In this document: positions 28,711-36,619 of the stretch, in pieces
Numbering within the stretch: the first letter of the stretch is position 1
Layout: each line of letters opens with the position of its first letter
NCBI RefSeq assembly: GCF_000770635.1
Contig: NZ_AVBF01000004.1
Location: 1 to 64,000, forward strand
Direction: 5' to 3'
DNA from: Pontibacillus yanchengensis Y32
Lineage (GTDB): Bacteria; Bacillota; Bacilli; Bacillales; BH030062
DNA length: 64,000 nucleotides
The notes under the pieces: model-generated
The model's input: the letters and a program-made list of their open reading frames with translations, nothing else
Told to the model about the DNA's origin: nothing
Database searches by the model: none
Position numbers and translations under genes: made by a program

Positions 28711-29802
28711 CTACAGTGTAATGGTGTTCTGCGTTTTGATTCGTTGCAGTTCTTGGAATGGTAGCATTGCGTAATAGTAATCACCATATTCATTCATTAA
28801 TCGACGGTAAGAGCTTGTCAGCAGTCTTACGCTTTGGGTCGCTAATCCTAAGTAATATTCTTGAAAGGGCGTTAGTGATTCAAAATCATCCAGAATCTCT
28901 TGTACTTTTGCAGTATCTCCACGAGCTGCAGCAAGATGTGCTTGTTCTGGAAGGTCTGTGGTTGTTACCCCTTCCATTTCTTGATGCACAGCGGAAACAA
29001 ACGGATATAGTCTTGTTCTTATCGCATCACGAATACCGAATTGGTGATGATCTGCTATCTTCAAAGCTTCATTCATATGGAATATGGCTTGGTCGTAATC
29101 TGTTATGGAATAGGATTCTGCTAACGCTACATGAAGGTGGCATTTTTTGAATGAGGACATGGTTTTATTCAAAGCACGAAAGGCATGCTTTCTAGCAATA
29201 ATGACCTCATTTCGCTTCCAATGATAGTAAAACTGAAAATCCTCTAAACGAAGTTGAAAATAGTAGGATAGAAACGGTGAATCGATTCCACTTACCTGGT
29301 CAACTAAGCGTTGATAGTAATTTCCAAACTCGCCATATGCCAATAAGTCGAAGTAGCTATACTGAATCAGAAAAGTCTGGAGCACCTGTGCCCCTTCATC
29401 TAAAGGAGTAAGCTGTTTAATTTGTTGAAGTGTAAGGTTCGGGTCTGGTTTCTTTGCGATTCGATTCCAAATCAGTTCATAAATAAATGCCCACTGCTGG
29501 TTCGTTTGGTTTGAGGATGCTTTATTTTTTTCAATCATGTCCAATAATTCTTGAAAAAAAGCGTTCATATACATATATTCTAATGCGTGGCGTTGCTGTA
29601 AATCACAGTTCGTTTGTAGACATAGGGCTTTCATAAGTTGGGCGGTCACTTCAGCATCATATTGGACAGAGAACATACGTTGGACATTCTGAAGGGAAGC
29701 TTCGACGCCTTCTTGCAGAAAAGGAGCAATCGCACGCTTCACATCTTCTTCGGTCCACTGGTGCCATTGAATGGTTGAGCTATTATGTTGTGGTTGAATC
29801 AT
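28711..29802 (-). CDS. AimR-like TPR peptide-sensor protein, paralogue 2
   Basis: 363 residues, paralogous to the flanking sensors: HALEYMYMNAFFQELLDMIE, NQQWAFIYELIWNR, YHWKRNEVIIARKHAFRALN and YYLGLATQSV are shared. Helical TPR repeats predominate. Its N terminus (MIQPQHNSSTIQWHQWTEED) is about as long as the AimR DNA-binding region but has no recognisable helix-turn-helix. Ribosome site GGGG before ATG is weak. First gene of a two-gene unit with paralogue 1. An RRNPP-family, Rap-like or AimR-like regulator are the alternatives; C-terminal resemblance favours AimR. Confidence 0.72.
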   Translation of the reverse strand: MIQPQHNSSTIQWHQWTEEDVKRAIAPFLQEGVEASLQNVQRMFSVQYDAEVTAQLMKALCLQTNCDLQQRHALEYMYMNAFFQELLDMIEKNKASSNQTNQQWAFIYELIWNRIAKKPDPNLTLQQIKQLTPLDEGAQVLQTFLIQYSYFDLLAYGEFGNYYQRLVDQVSGIDSPFLSYYFQLRLEDFQFYYHWKRNEVIIARKHAFRALNKTMSSFKKCHLHVALAESYSITDYDQAIFHMNEALKIADHHQFGIRDAIRTRLYPFVSAVHQEMEGVTTTDLPEQAHLAAARGDTAKVQEILDDFESLTPFQEYYLGLATQSVRLLTSSYRRLMNEYGDYYYAMLPFQELQRIKTQNTITL

Positions 29803-29948
29803 GTAACCATCCCCAAAGCATAAAATAGAAAATCATGATGAGATCTTTATTCGTTCATATACTATTAAGTTTAACATAGCTGTTTGTGTCATCACCGATT
29901 TAGAAATAAATACCATTATACCATTAACGTAACTTCTCCGTACAACCT

Positions 29949-30698
29949 TTATCTCATGCTCGACAACCACGTCAGTACATGCTGAATCTGTTCATCCCAG
30001 TATCCCCACTCATGGTCGCCGGGGCCGAATTCGGATGTATATTCTATAGACGTTTTCTCGACTTGCTCTTTGAAGGTAAGGTTATGGTGAAAAAGAAAAT
30101 CCTCCGTCCCACAAGATTGGTAGATAGCAGGCTTCGATCCATCAAAAGAATCCACCTGCTTCAGCAGCCACAGCGGGTCATCTGCTGTTCTAGCAATAGT
30201 TCGATTACCGAAAATCAAATCGAATTTGTCACTACCTGTCTCGCGCACTTCTTTCACATAACTAGCAAGATCTGTTACCCCCGATAAAGTTGCCACAGCC
30301 TTGAAGGATTCCGGCTCGGATAAGGCCCATTTAAGTGCGCCATAACCGCCCATCGACAAACCAGCTACAAACGTCTCTTCCCTTTTGGTCGTCAAAGGAA
30401 AATAAGCATGAACGATGGAAGGAAGCTCTTCAGTGAGGAACGTCCAGTATTTTTTCCCATACATCATGTCTGTGTAATAGCTGTGATCCATCCTCGGCAT
30501 GACGACAGCAATCCCATGCTCCTCGGCATAACGCTCGATGGAAGTACGACGCGTCCAGGTGGTTTCATCGTCGCTGTAACCATGAAGTAAGTAGAGAACC
30601 GGAAAGGGTGTGTTATCGTCAGGCTGCGGTAGAATGACTTGTATGGAAGTTTGAATGTTCAGCACCTCTGAGAAAACGTGGCAGGTGATGTGAGCCAA
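29949..30698 (-). CDS. Esterase family alpha/beta hydrolase (tributyrin esterase / EstA-like)
   Basis: A 249-residue cytosolic serine esterase of the esterase D/acetyl-esterase family. It has the oxyanion segment YLLHGYSDDETTW, the nucleophile elbow GLSMGGYGA (about 115), the acid residue in GTEDFLFH (about 197) and the catalytic His in GPGDHEWGYW (about 229). The TTG start follows AAGGAGGCGATCTT. It lies between AimR-like paralogues 3 and 2 on the same strand. Whether it shares regulation with them is unknown; a role in acyl or peptide-signal chemistry would be speculation. Confidence 0.85.
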   Translation of the reverse strand: MAHITCHVFSEVLNIQTSIQVILPQPDDNTPFPVLYLLHGYSDDETTWTRRTSIERYAEEHGIAVVMPRMDHSYYTDMMYGKKYWTFLTEELPSIVHAYFPLTTKREETFVAGLSMGGYGALKWALSEPESFKAVATLSGVTDLASYVKEVRETGSDKFDLIFGNRTIARTADDPLWLLKQVDSFDGSKPAIYQSCGTEDFLFHHNLTFKEQVEKTSIEYTSEFGPGDHEWGYWDEQIQHVLTWLSSMR

Positions 30699-30809
30699 AA
30701 GATCGCCTCCTTCTTTTTTCCATGACTTTCAGTAAATACTAGGCGGTCAAAATAGCATCGAAAGCGTATCTTAAGGCCGATTTCTAACCATACAAATCAT
30801 GCTCCCTGT

Positions 30810-31829
30810 TTATTCACCTTTCAGTTTCCGTATCTCATTTAAAGGCAACCTGGCAAAGAAATAATCACTTTGCTCTTGAATAAACCGATTATAGGACCGC
30901 TGCAATAAATCTATATTTTGTTCTGCTTTCCCTAAATAATATTCCTTAAATGGGGATAGGTTGGTGAAGGAACGTAAATAGTGAATAGCTTCTTCAACTT
31001 CCCCTCTAGCAATGGCAAGATGCGCTATTTCTCCCTTATCCTTAGACGAGATACCTTCTGCTTTTCCATAAACACTAGAGATAAAGGGAATTGTATTTTG
31101 TGTGACGAGGTATTCCAAGTCTTTAAATGGACAGTTTTTGGACAAGGACAATGCTTGGTAAGCGTGATACATCGCATGCTCATAGCTTTCAAATATATAT
31201 GTGTAGGCTAGTACATTGTGAATTAGCCCGACTTTATAATCATTATGAAAATGATTGATTAATCGAAACGCATATTTTCGCCCGATTACTAACTCATTTC
31301 GTTTCCAATGGTAGTGAAAAAGGACTTCATCGACACGAAATTGGAATAACTCCTTTAGAAACATGTTCTCCATATTTCGGAGGTATTCTTGTACATCATC
31401 GAGGTATAAGCCAAATACATTATATCGGTGAAGAGCATTGTTGCCGTATATGTTCATTAGCATTTTTAAATACGCCATATGATCTTCAAGAGGATGTATG
31501 GTTGCAACTTTTGCTAAGAAAATATTTGGGTCCGTCTGATCACGATATCGTTCTAGTAATAGTTGATATACCCATCCCCACTGCTGATTTACCTCATGGG
31601 GTGAGGCAAGATTGATATTTATTAATTTAGGAAGCTCATGAAAAAAACCATTTAAATATAGATACTCTAATCCATATCGCAATTCACAAGGAGTAGTGGA
31701 GTCCAGTATATACTCCTTCATTTTGTGGATGGCTTCCTGATTTGAATATGTAGCTTTTAAGTGCTTATCCATTAAGAATAGCGAGTTGCATATAGGATCT
31801 AGGTCACTATGTACTCCATGGTTCTCCAT
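30810..31829 (-). CDS. AimR-like TPR peptide-sensor protein, paralogue 3
   Basis: 339 residues, the shortest of the three. YGLEYLYLNGFFHELPKLI, NQQWGWVYQLLLERY, HYHWKRNELVIGRKYAFRLI and QSDYFFARLPLNEIRKL are shared with paralogues 1 and 2. Only about 36 residues precede the region aligning with AimR's MKDYCLNLD segment, too few for the AimR helix-turn-helix plus linker, so it cannot bind DNA in the AimR manner. Start ATG with AAAGGGA 13 bp upstream (long spacing; start moderately certain). It is followed after 110 bp by the esterase gene. Confidence 0.74.
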   Translation of the reverse strand: MENHGVHSDLDPICNSLFLMDKHLKATYSNQEAIHKMKEYILDSTTPCELRYGLEYLYLNGFFHELPKLININLASPHEVNQQWGWVYQLLLERYRDQTDPNIFLAKVATIHPLEDHMAYLKMLMNIYGNNALHRYNVFGLYLDDVQEYLRNMENMFLKELFQFRVDEVLFHYHWKRNELVIGRKYAFRLINHFHNDYKVGLIHNVLAYTYIFESYEHAMYHAYQALSLSKNCPFKDLEYLVTQNTIPFISSVYGKAEGISSKDKGEIAHLAIARGEVEEAIHYLRSFTNLSPFKEYYLGKAEQNIDLLQRSYNRFIQEQSDYFFARLPLNEIRKLKGE

Positions 31830-32178
31830 TCTCTTACATTCATCCCTTTCAAACTATATGCTAGCCCTGAAACGATGCATGATATGTATGAAAGGCTAGT
31901 TTCCTTTAGTAGGATGTGATTTCCAAATGACATTATTCGGAAAACCAACTTCCTTTTTGTCTGTATGGACATTATTGTCGACTTTTTCGAGAAATAGTTA
32001 TTATGCCCAAGCAAAGATTTGGAAATATGCTGGGACATTGCTACCTTTCCATTATCCTTTTCCATCACATAAAGGTCAAATCATTTCCAGAATTAAATGA
32101 ATAATTGAAATATGCCATACTTTACAGGTTTACACAAGTATACATGTTTCTTGGGTGGAGGGTTGATTAACAGATACA
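31830..32178. other. Intergenic gap upstream of AimR-like paralogue 3
   Basis: About 350 bp without a supported gene. An 89-codon frame on the minus strand lacks a ribosome site and was not accepted. The region should hold the promoter for paralogue 3, but no convincing -35/-10 pair was picked out. Confidence 0.35.
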
Positions 32179-32222
32179 AAAATAAAACTTCCTGAAGGGT
32201 ATTCCATACCTTCAGGAAGTCA
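32179..32222 (-). terminator. Terminator of speE-speB
   Basis: Minus-strand ACTTCCTGAAGG/CTTCAGGAAGT stem followed by TTTATTTTTG. Confidence 0.9.
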
Positions 32223-32226
32223 TCCA

Positions 32227-33099
32227 TTACTTCACCCAGCCTAATAGCATCTCTCGAATACATTTACTGGCTGTGATTTGGGTTTGTTCTGTTGGGTCGT
32301 AGGCCGGGGCAACTTCAACCAGGTCTGCGCCTACAATATGAATGTTCGCTTCAGCTAACATGTGGATGGCCTCCAATAATTCTTTAGAGGTAATCCCTCC
32401 TGCTTCTGCTGTTCCCGTTCCAGGTGCGTAGGCAGGGTCTAACACATCGATATCAATCGTTACATAGACATTCCGATTTTCAAGCGACGGTAGTGCTCTT
32501 TTTAGCGGCTCTACCACGTCATACTTGGCCATGTGCATGCCGCTTGTTTTGGCGTACTCAAATTCCTCTCTCATTCCTGATCGAATACCGAAAGAGTACA
32601 CATTTTCAGGACCAATCAACTCGCATATTTTCCGAACAGGTGTCGAATGAGATAATGTCTCTCCCTCATATTCCTCTCGTAAATCAGCATGAGCATCAAT
32701 ATGGATGAAAGCCATATCTGGATATTTTTCATACATTGCCTTGATAACTGGCCATGTAACCAGGTGCTCCCCACCGATACCTAATGGAAATTTATCTTTG
32801 TCTAAAATTTGTTGGACATAGTCTTGGATCATATCCAGGCTTCGGGCAGGGTTGCCAAACGGGAGTGGGATATCACCCGCGTCAAAATACGAGACTTCCT
32901 CTAGATGTTTGTCTAAATAAGGACTGTACTCCTCTAGACCCAGGGATGCCTCGCGAATTCGATTGGGACCAAAACGAGAGCCCGGACGAAAGCTTACCGT
33001 CCAATCCATCGGCATGCCATACATAACGACATTACAATCCGCTACCTCTGGACGACTCATGATAAATACTTTGCCTGAATATGCTTCATCAAATCGCAT
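32227..33099 (-). CDS. speB: Agmatinase
   Basis: Hydrolyses agmatine to putrescine and urea, supplying spermidine synthesis. The 290-residue ureohydrolase has the di-manganese motifs GGEHLVTWP (about 112), HIDAHADLREEY (about 135) and DIDVLDPAYAPGTGT (about 215). ATG with AGGGGG. It follows speE after 10 bp, as in B. subtilis. Confidence 0.95.
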   Translation of the reverse strand: MRFDEAYSGKVFIMSRPEVADCNVVMYGMPMDWTVSFRPGSRFGPNRIREASLGLEEYSPYLDKHLEEVSYFDAGDIPLPFGNPARSLDMIQDYVQQILDKDKFPLGIGGEHLVTWPVIKAMYEKYPDMAFIHIDAHADLREEYEGETLSHSTPVRKICELIGPENVYSFGIRSGMREEFEYAKTSGMHMAKYDVVEPLKRALPSLENRNVYVTIDIDVLDPAYAPGTGTAEAGGITSKELLEAIHMLAEANIHIVGADLVEVAPAYDPTEQTQITASKCIREMLLGWVK

Positions 33100-33109
33100 G
33101 CTTTTCCCC

Positions 33110-33937
33110 CTACTCTGTTAAATCTTTAACGAATTTCGGTAATGCAAAAGAAGCTTTGTGGAGCTCCTTCGTATAGTATTTTGTGTCCAACTCGTGGAAG
33201 CGTTCCTCGCTAACCTCTAACGGATCATGTTGTTTACTGCCTATGGTGAACGTCCATAAGCCGCTCGGATAGGTTGGAATATTCGCTGTATAGAGGCGTG
33301 TAACTGGGAAAATTTCTTTTACGTCACGAAAAACCTGGCGAATAAGGTCCGCTTTAAACCACGGATTATCCGTTTGGGCTACAAAGATACCATCCTCTTT
33401 AAGGGCGTTTGAAATGCCAGAATAAAATCCTTTTGAGAACAAGCTCACAGCTGGTCCAACAGGTTCTGTAGAATCGACCATAATGACGTCATAGGCCGCT
33501 TCACTCTCAGCAATATGAATGAACCCATCAGCCACCTTCACTTCGACACGTGGATCATCCAGGTCCCCAGCAATTTCAGGGAGATAATGCTTCGAATACT
33601 CAATCACCTTCCCATCAATCTCAACGAGTGTAGCTTTTTCGACACTTGGATGCTTAAGAATCTCGCGAATCACGCCGCCGTCGCCACCACCTACAACAAG
33701 GACGTCTTTTGGATTAGGGTGCGTAAATAATGGAACATGCGCGACCATTTCATGATAGACGAATTCATCTCGATCTGTTGTCATCACCATGCCATCCAGT
33801 GTCAGCATAGTGCCCCACTCTTCCGTCTCCAGCATATCCAGTCGTTGATAATCTGTCTCTTCTGTATGATAGGTTTGCTTCACCTTCGCCGTAATTCCAT
33901 AATTCTCGGTTTGTTTTTCTGTGTACCAAAGATCCAT
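33110..33937 (-). CDS. speE: Spermidine synthase
   Basis: Transfers aminopropyl from decarboxylated S-adenosylmethionine to putrescine. The 275-residue protein starts [16 protein letters not shown], very close to B. subtilis SpeE, and contains [32 protein letters not shown] (SAM fold) and DSTEPVGPA. The frame extends 14 codons upstream, but the ATG at 33937 has GAGAGGGG upstream and matches the family. First gene of speE-speB, divergent from pbpG. Confidence 0.95.
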   Translation of the reverse strand: MDLWYTEKQTENYGITAKVKQTYHTEETDYQRLDMLETEEWGTMLTLDGMVMTTDRDEFVYHEMVAHVPLFTHPNPKDVLVVGGGDGGVIREILKHPSVEKATLVEIDGKVIEYSKHYLPEIAGDLDDPRVEVKVADGFIHIAESEAAYDVIMVDSTEPVGPAVSLFSKGFYSGISNALKEDGIFVAQTDNPWFKADLIRQVFRDVKEIFPVTRLYTANIPTYPSGLWTFTIGSKQHDPLEVSEERFHELDTKYYTKELHKASFALPKFVKDLTE

Positions 33938-34058
33938 TTCATTGCCCCTCTCGTTATTTAAATGAACGTAACCATTCACTATGTATTGGAATCTATTGTT
34001 TAATCATACCATGCTCTCAAATCTTTCAAACAATCAAATTACAGATAATCTCAAAAAA

Positions 34059-34125
34059 AGTGGGATGGGGGGACAGGTCCCTCGTCCCATTTTTTGGGAT
34101 GAGGGACCTGTCCCCCCATCCCACT
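34059..34125. repeat. REP-like long palindrome
   Basis: Two 31-bp arms (34059-34089 and 34095-34125) complementary at 30 of 31 positions, around a five-T loop. The arms contain GGGACAGGTCCCTCGTCCC-type sequence, typical of REP-like palindromes mobilised by Y1 (RAYT-type) transposases in Firmicutes; that association is from general knowledge. It lies 78 bp before pbpG, in the speE/pbpG divergent gap. Confidence 0.75.
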
Positions 34126-34202
34126 CCATAGGTTTAGAATCTTGTTTTTTAGCCATACTGGTTAAAAAAGCACGTTGATTGGGTATGGGGAGATGATCGA
34201 GT

Positions 34203-36275
34203 ATGGATAGAATACTCTCTACCTTCAAGCGCACTGGTCCCTGGAAATGGATAACGATCGGGATGGTTTCTGTGACAGGGTTAGGCTTAAGTGCGATTGC
34301 GGGAGTTTTACTCTATTGTTATCTATTAGGGGCGCCCCCTCTAAAAAACCAACAGAATACGATTTTCTATGATGATAACGCTCAGGTCATAGGTGTGGAG
34401 CATGGTAGTGAGAACCGCTACTGGATTGAGTTAGATGAGATGACCCCTGCCTTTATTCAAGCTACGATTGCGACTGAGGATCGGCGCTTTTATGAGCACT
34501 TTGGCTTTGACTTCAAGCGAATTGCAGCAGCTATTTACCATGATATCCAATCTATGTCGAAAGCTCAGGGCGCGAGTACAATCACGCAACAATATGCGCG
34601 TAATCTTTACCTATCCCATGAGAAAACGTGGACGAGAAAAATAAAAGAGGCTCTTTATGCGGTACGACTTGAGATGTTTTATGATAAGGATGAGATACTA
34701 GAAGGCTATTTAAATACGATCTACTACGGTCACGGTGCCTACGGAATCGAGGCAGCTAGTCGGTACTATTTTCAAAAAGATGCTCATGAATTAAATTTAG
34801 CTGAGTCAGCTCTATTGGCCGCTATCCCAAAAGGCCCCTCTTACTATTCCCCTTATACGCACATGGAGAATGCAAAGAGACGGCAGCATCTTATTCTAGA
34901 AAACTTACAAAAGACAGACTATATTACGGAACAGCAAAAAGTTAGAGCACTACAGGCATCTCTAGAGCTTGCCCCTCAAGAAGAACAGTACCAGAAACAA
35001 GTTGCTCCTTATTTTCAGGATGTGGTGATGAAGGAAGCAGAGCAACTTTTACAGTTAGATGAGGAATCAATACGCGCTGGAGGCTATCATGTGTTTACGA
35101 GTCTTGATACGGACCTACAAAAAGAACTCGAGACCATCGTTGAAGAGACGATTCCTAATAGCACGGACCTCCAAGTAGGTGCAATGAGCATGGACCCGCA
35201 AACGGGCGATATTGTAGCGATGGTGGGTGGTCGTGATTATGAGGAAAGCTCATACAACCGGGCTGTTCAAGCCAAACGTATGCCAGGCTCCACCTTCAAA
35301 CCGTTTCTTTACTACGCAGCGTTAGAAAATGGCTATACACCAGCTACTACCCTGATGAGTAAGCCAACCTATTTTGAATTAGAAGATGGCAATGTATATG
35401 AGCCTAGCAATTACAACGGGTACTATGCGTATGAACCGATTACACTTGCTCAGGCAATTGCGTTATCCGATAATGTGTATGCTGTTAAGACGAATGTATT
35501 TTTAGGTGAAGAAACGTTAGTAGAAACAGCTCAACGCATGGGGATTTCAGGCTCCTTACCAGCTGTTCCATCTCTCGCACTAGGGACTGCCTCTGTCTCG
35601 GTTCAGGAAATGGTCGGAGCGTATAGTTTATTTGCTAATGGGGGTAAGGAAGTGACGCCTCAAACCATCCAACGCATTACTGACTCCCACGGCCATACCG
35701 TTTATGAACGAAATGAGGAGGCTGGGGAGCAGATCATCGATGAAGATAATGCTTTTGTCATGGCTCACCTTATGACAGGAATGTTCGATGAATCCTTGAA
35801 TGACTATATGAAGGTAACCGGTTCATCCATTACGGACAAATTATCGCGCCCGTTCGCTGGTAAATCGGGCACTACTCAGACAGATAGCTGGATGATCGGG
35901 TTTAGTCCAGAATTAACGACTGGCATTTGGACTGGCTATGATCAAAACAAACCTATTGATAAAGTAAAAGAACATCAATATGCAAAAGATATTTGGGCTG
36001 ATTTCATGGAAAACTCCCATAAAGATCTCCCATATGATCAATTCACTCCAACAGATGGCGTAGTGGGTGTGTACATTGATCCTGATAGTGGTCATTTAGC
36101 AACACCATACTGTGCACACCACCGATTAGCTTATTTCGTAGAAGGAACAGAGCCTTCAAGCTACTGTGAGCTTCACCTGCCAATTGATGAAAACGGGGAA
36201 CGTCAAACCCCTGAAGAAGTGGATAAGAAAAAGAATAAAGGTGGTCTGAAAAACTGGCTGGATATTATGTTTTAG
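34203..36275 (+). CDS. pbpG: Class A penicillin-binding protein (PbpG/YwhE-like)
   Basis: Bifunctional peptidoglycan glycosyltransferase/transpeptidase anchored by one N-terminal helix (about 17-42). GT51 domain: catalytic Glu92 in TEDRRFYEHFG and QGASTITQQ. Transpeptidase domain: S363-T-F-K366, an SDN triad (LSDNVYAVK) and K554-SGT. The 690-residue length and position next to speE match B. subtilis PBP2d, which is made in the forespore under sigma-F/G. ATG with GGGGAG. A CATACTG block upstream could be a sigma-G -10, but the -35 match is poor. Confidence 0.9.
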   Translation: MDRILSTFKRTGPWKWITIGMVSVTGLGLSAIAGVLLYCYLLGAPPLKNQQNTIFYDDNAQVIGVEHGSENRYWIELDEMTPAFIQATIATEDRRFYEHFGFDFKRIAAAIYHDIQSMSKAQGASTITQQYARNLYLSHEKTWTRKIKEALYAVRLEMFYDKDEILEGYLNTIYYGHGAYGIEAASRYYFQKDAHELNLAESALLAAIPKGPSYYSPYTHMENAKRRQHLILENLQKTDYITEQQKVRALQASLELAPQEEQYQKQVAPYFQDVVMKEAEQLLQLDEESIRAGGYHVFTSLDTDLQKELETIVEETIPNSTDLQVGAMSMDPQTGDIVAMVGGRDYEESSYNRAVQAKRMPGSTFKPFLYYAALENGYTPATTLMSKPTYFELEDGNVYEPSNYNGYYAYEPITLAQAIALSDNVYAVKTNVFLGEETLVETAQRMGISGSLPAVPSLALGTASVSVQEMVGAYSLFANGGKEVTPQTIQRITDSHGHTVYERNEEAGEQIIDEDNAFVMAHLMTGMFDESLNDYMKVTGSSITDKLSRPFAGKSGTTQTDSWMIGFSPELTTGIWTGYDQNKPIDKVKEHQYAKDIWADFMENSHKDLPYDQFTPTDGVVGVYIDPDSGHLATPYCAHHRLAYFVEGTEPSSYCELHLPIDENGERQTPEEVDKKKNKGGLKNWLDIMF

Positions 36276-36402
36276 TCCAAAAGACCCGAAAGCTATCATG
36301 CAAATGTGTCTGATTTTTGAATAAATTACGAAATTCTTGAGGTTTGCTTTGGAAATTTGTAAAATATGAAGCACATGGTTTATTCACATGTTTACTAGGA
36401 CA

Positions 36403-36444
36403 CAGAAAAAGGCCGGCTACCCACACAGTGCCGGCCTTTTTCTA
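36403..36444 (+). terminator. Terminator of pbpG
   Basis: AAAAAGGCCGGC/GCCGGCCTTTTT stem ending in TTTTTCTAATTT; symmetrical, so possibly bidirectional. Confidence 0.88.
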
Positions 36445-36477
36445 ATTTAAATAGGGATTGTAAATATTATTTTAAGT

Positions 36478-36542
36478 TATAAAAAATCCGAACTATAATT
36501 CGAAAACCTCTTTTTAGGATTCGAAATAGCTCGGATTTCTTT
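36478..36542 (-). terminator. Terminator of the TAXI-TRAP operon
   Basis: Minus-strand long stem, AAATCCGA...CTAT..TTCGAA pairing with TTCGAA..ATAG..TCGGATTT, followed by TTTTATAAC. Confidence 0.78.
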
Positions 36543-36619
36543 CTATATTTATTCTTTCTTAATATCATTCTGCTTTAGAACTGGTAATTATAGTTTTGTC
36601 TCCCAACTCTTCACAATTT

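Noticed and set aside
29833-29916. 27-codon peptide as an AimP equivalent
   Set aside because: No ribosome site and its start overlaps a TATAAT-like box; kept only as a remark.
27610-31829. Prophage carrying arbitrium genes
   Set aside because: No integrase, structural, lysis or replication genes and no attachment sites around the AimR-like genes; flanks are syntenic housekeeping genes.
31799-32068. 89-codon minus-strand frame upstream of AimR-like paralogue 3
   Set aside because: No Shine-Dalgarno, overlaps the start of paralogue 3, and no recognisable protein features.
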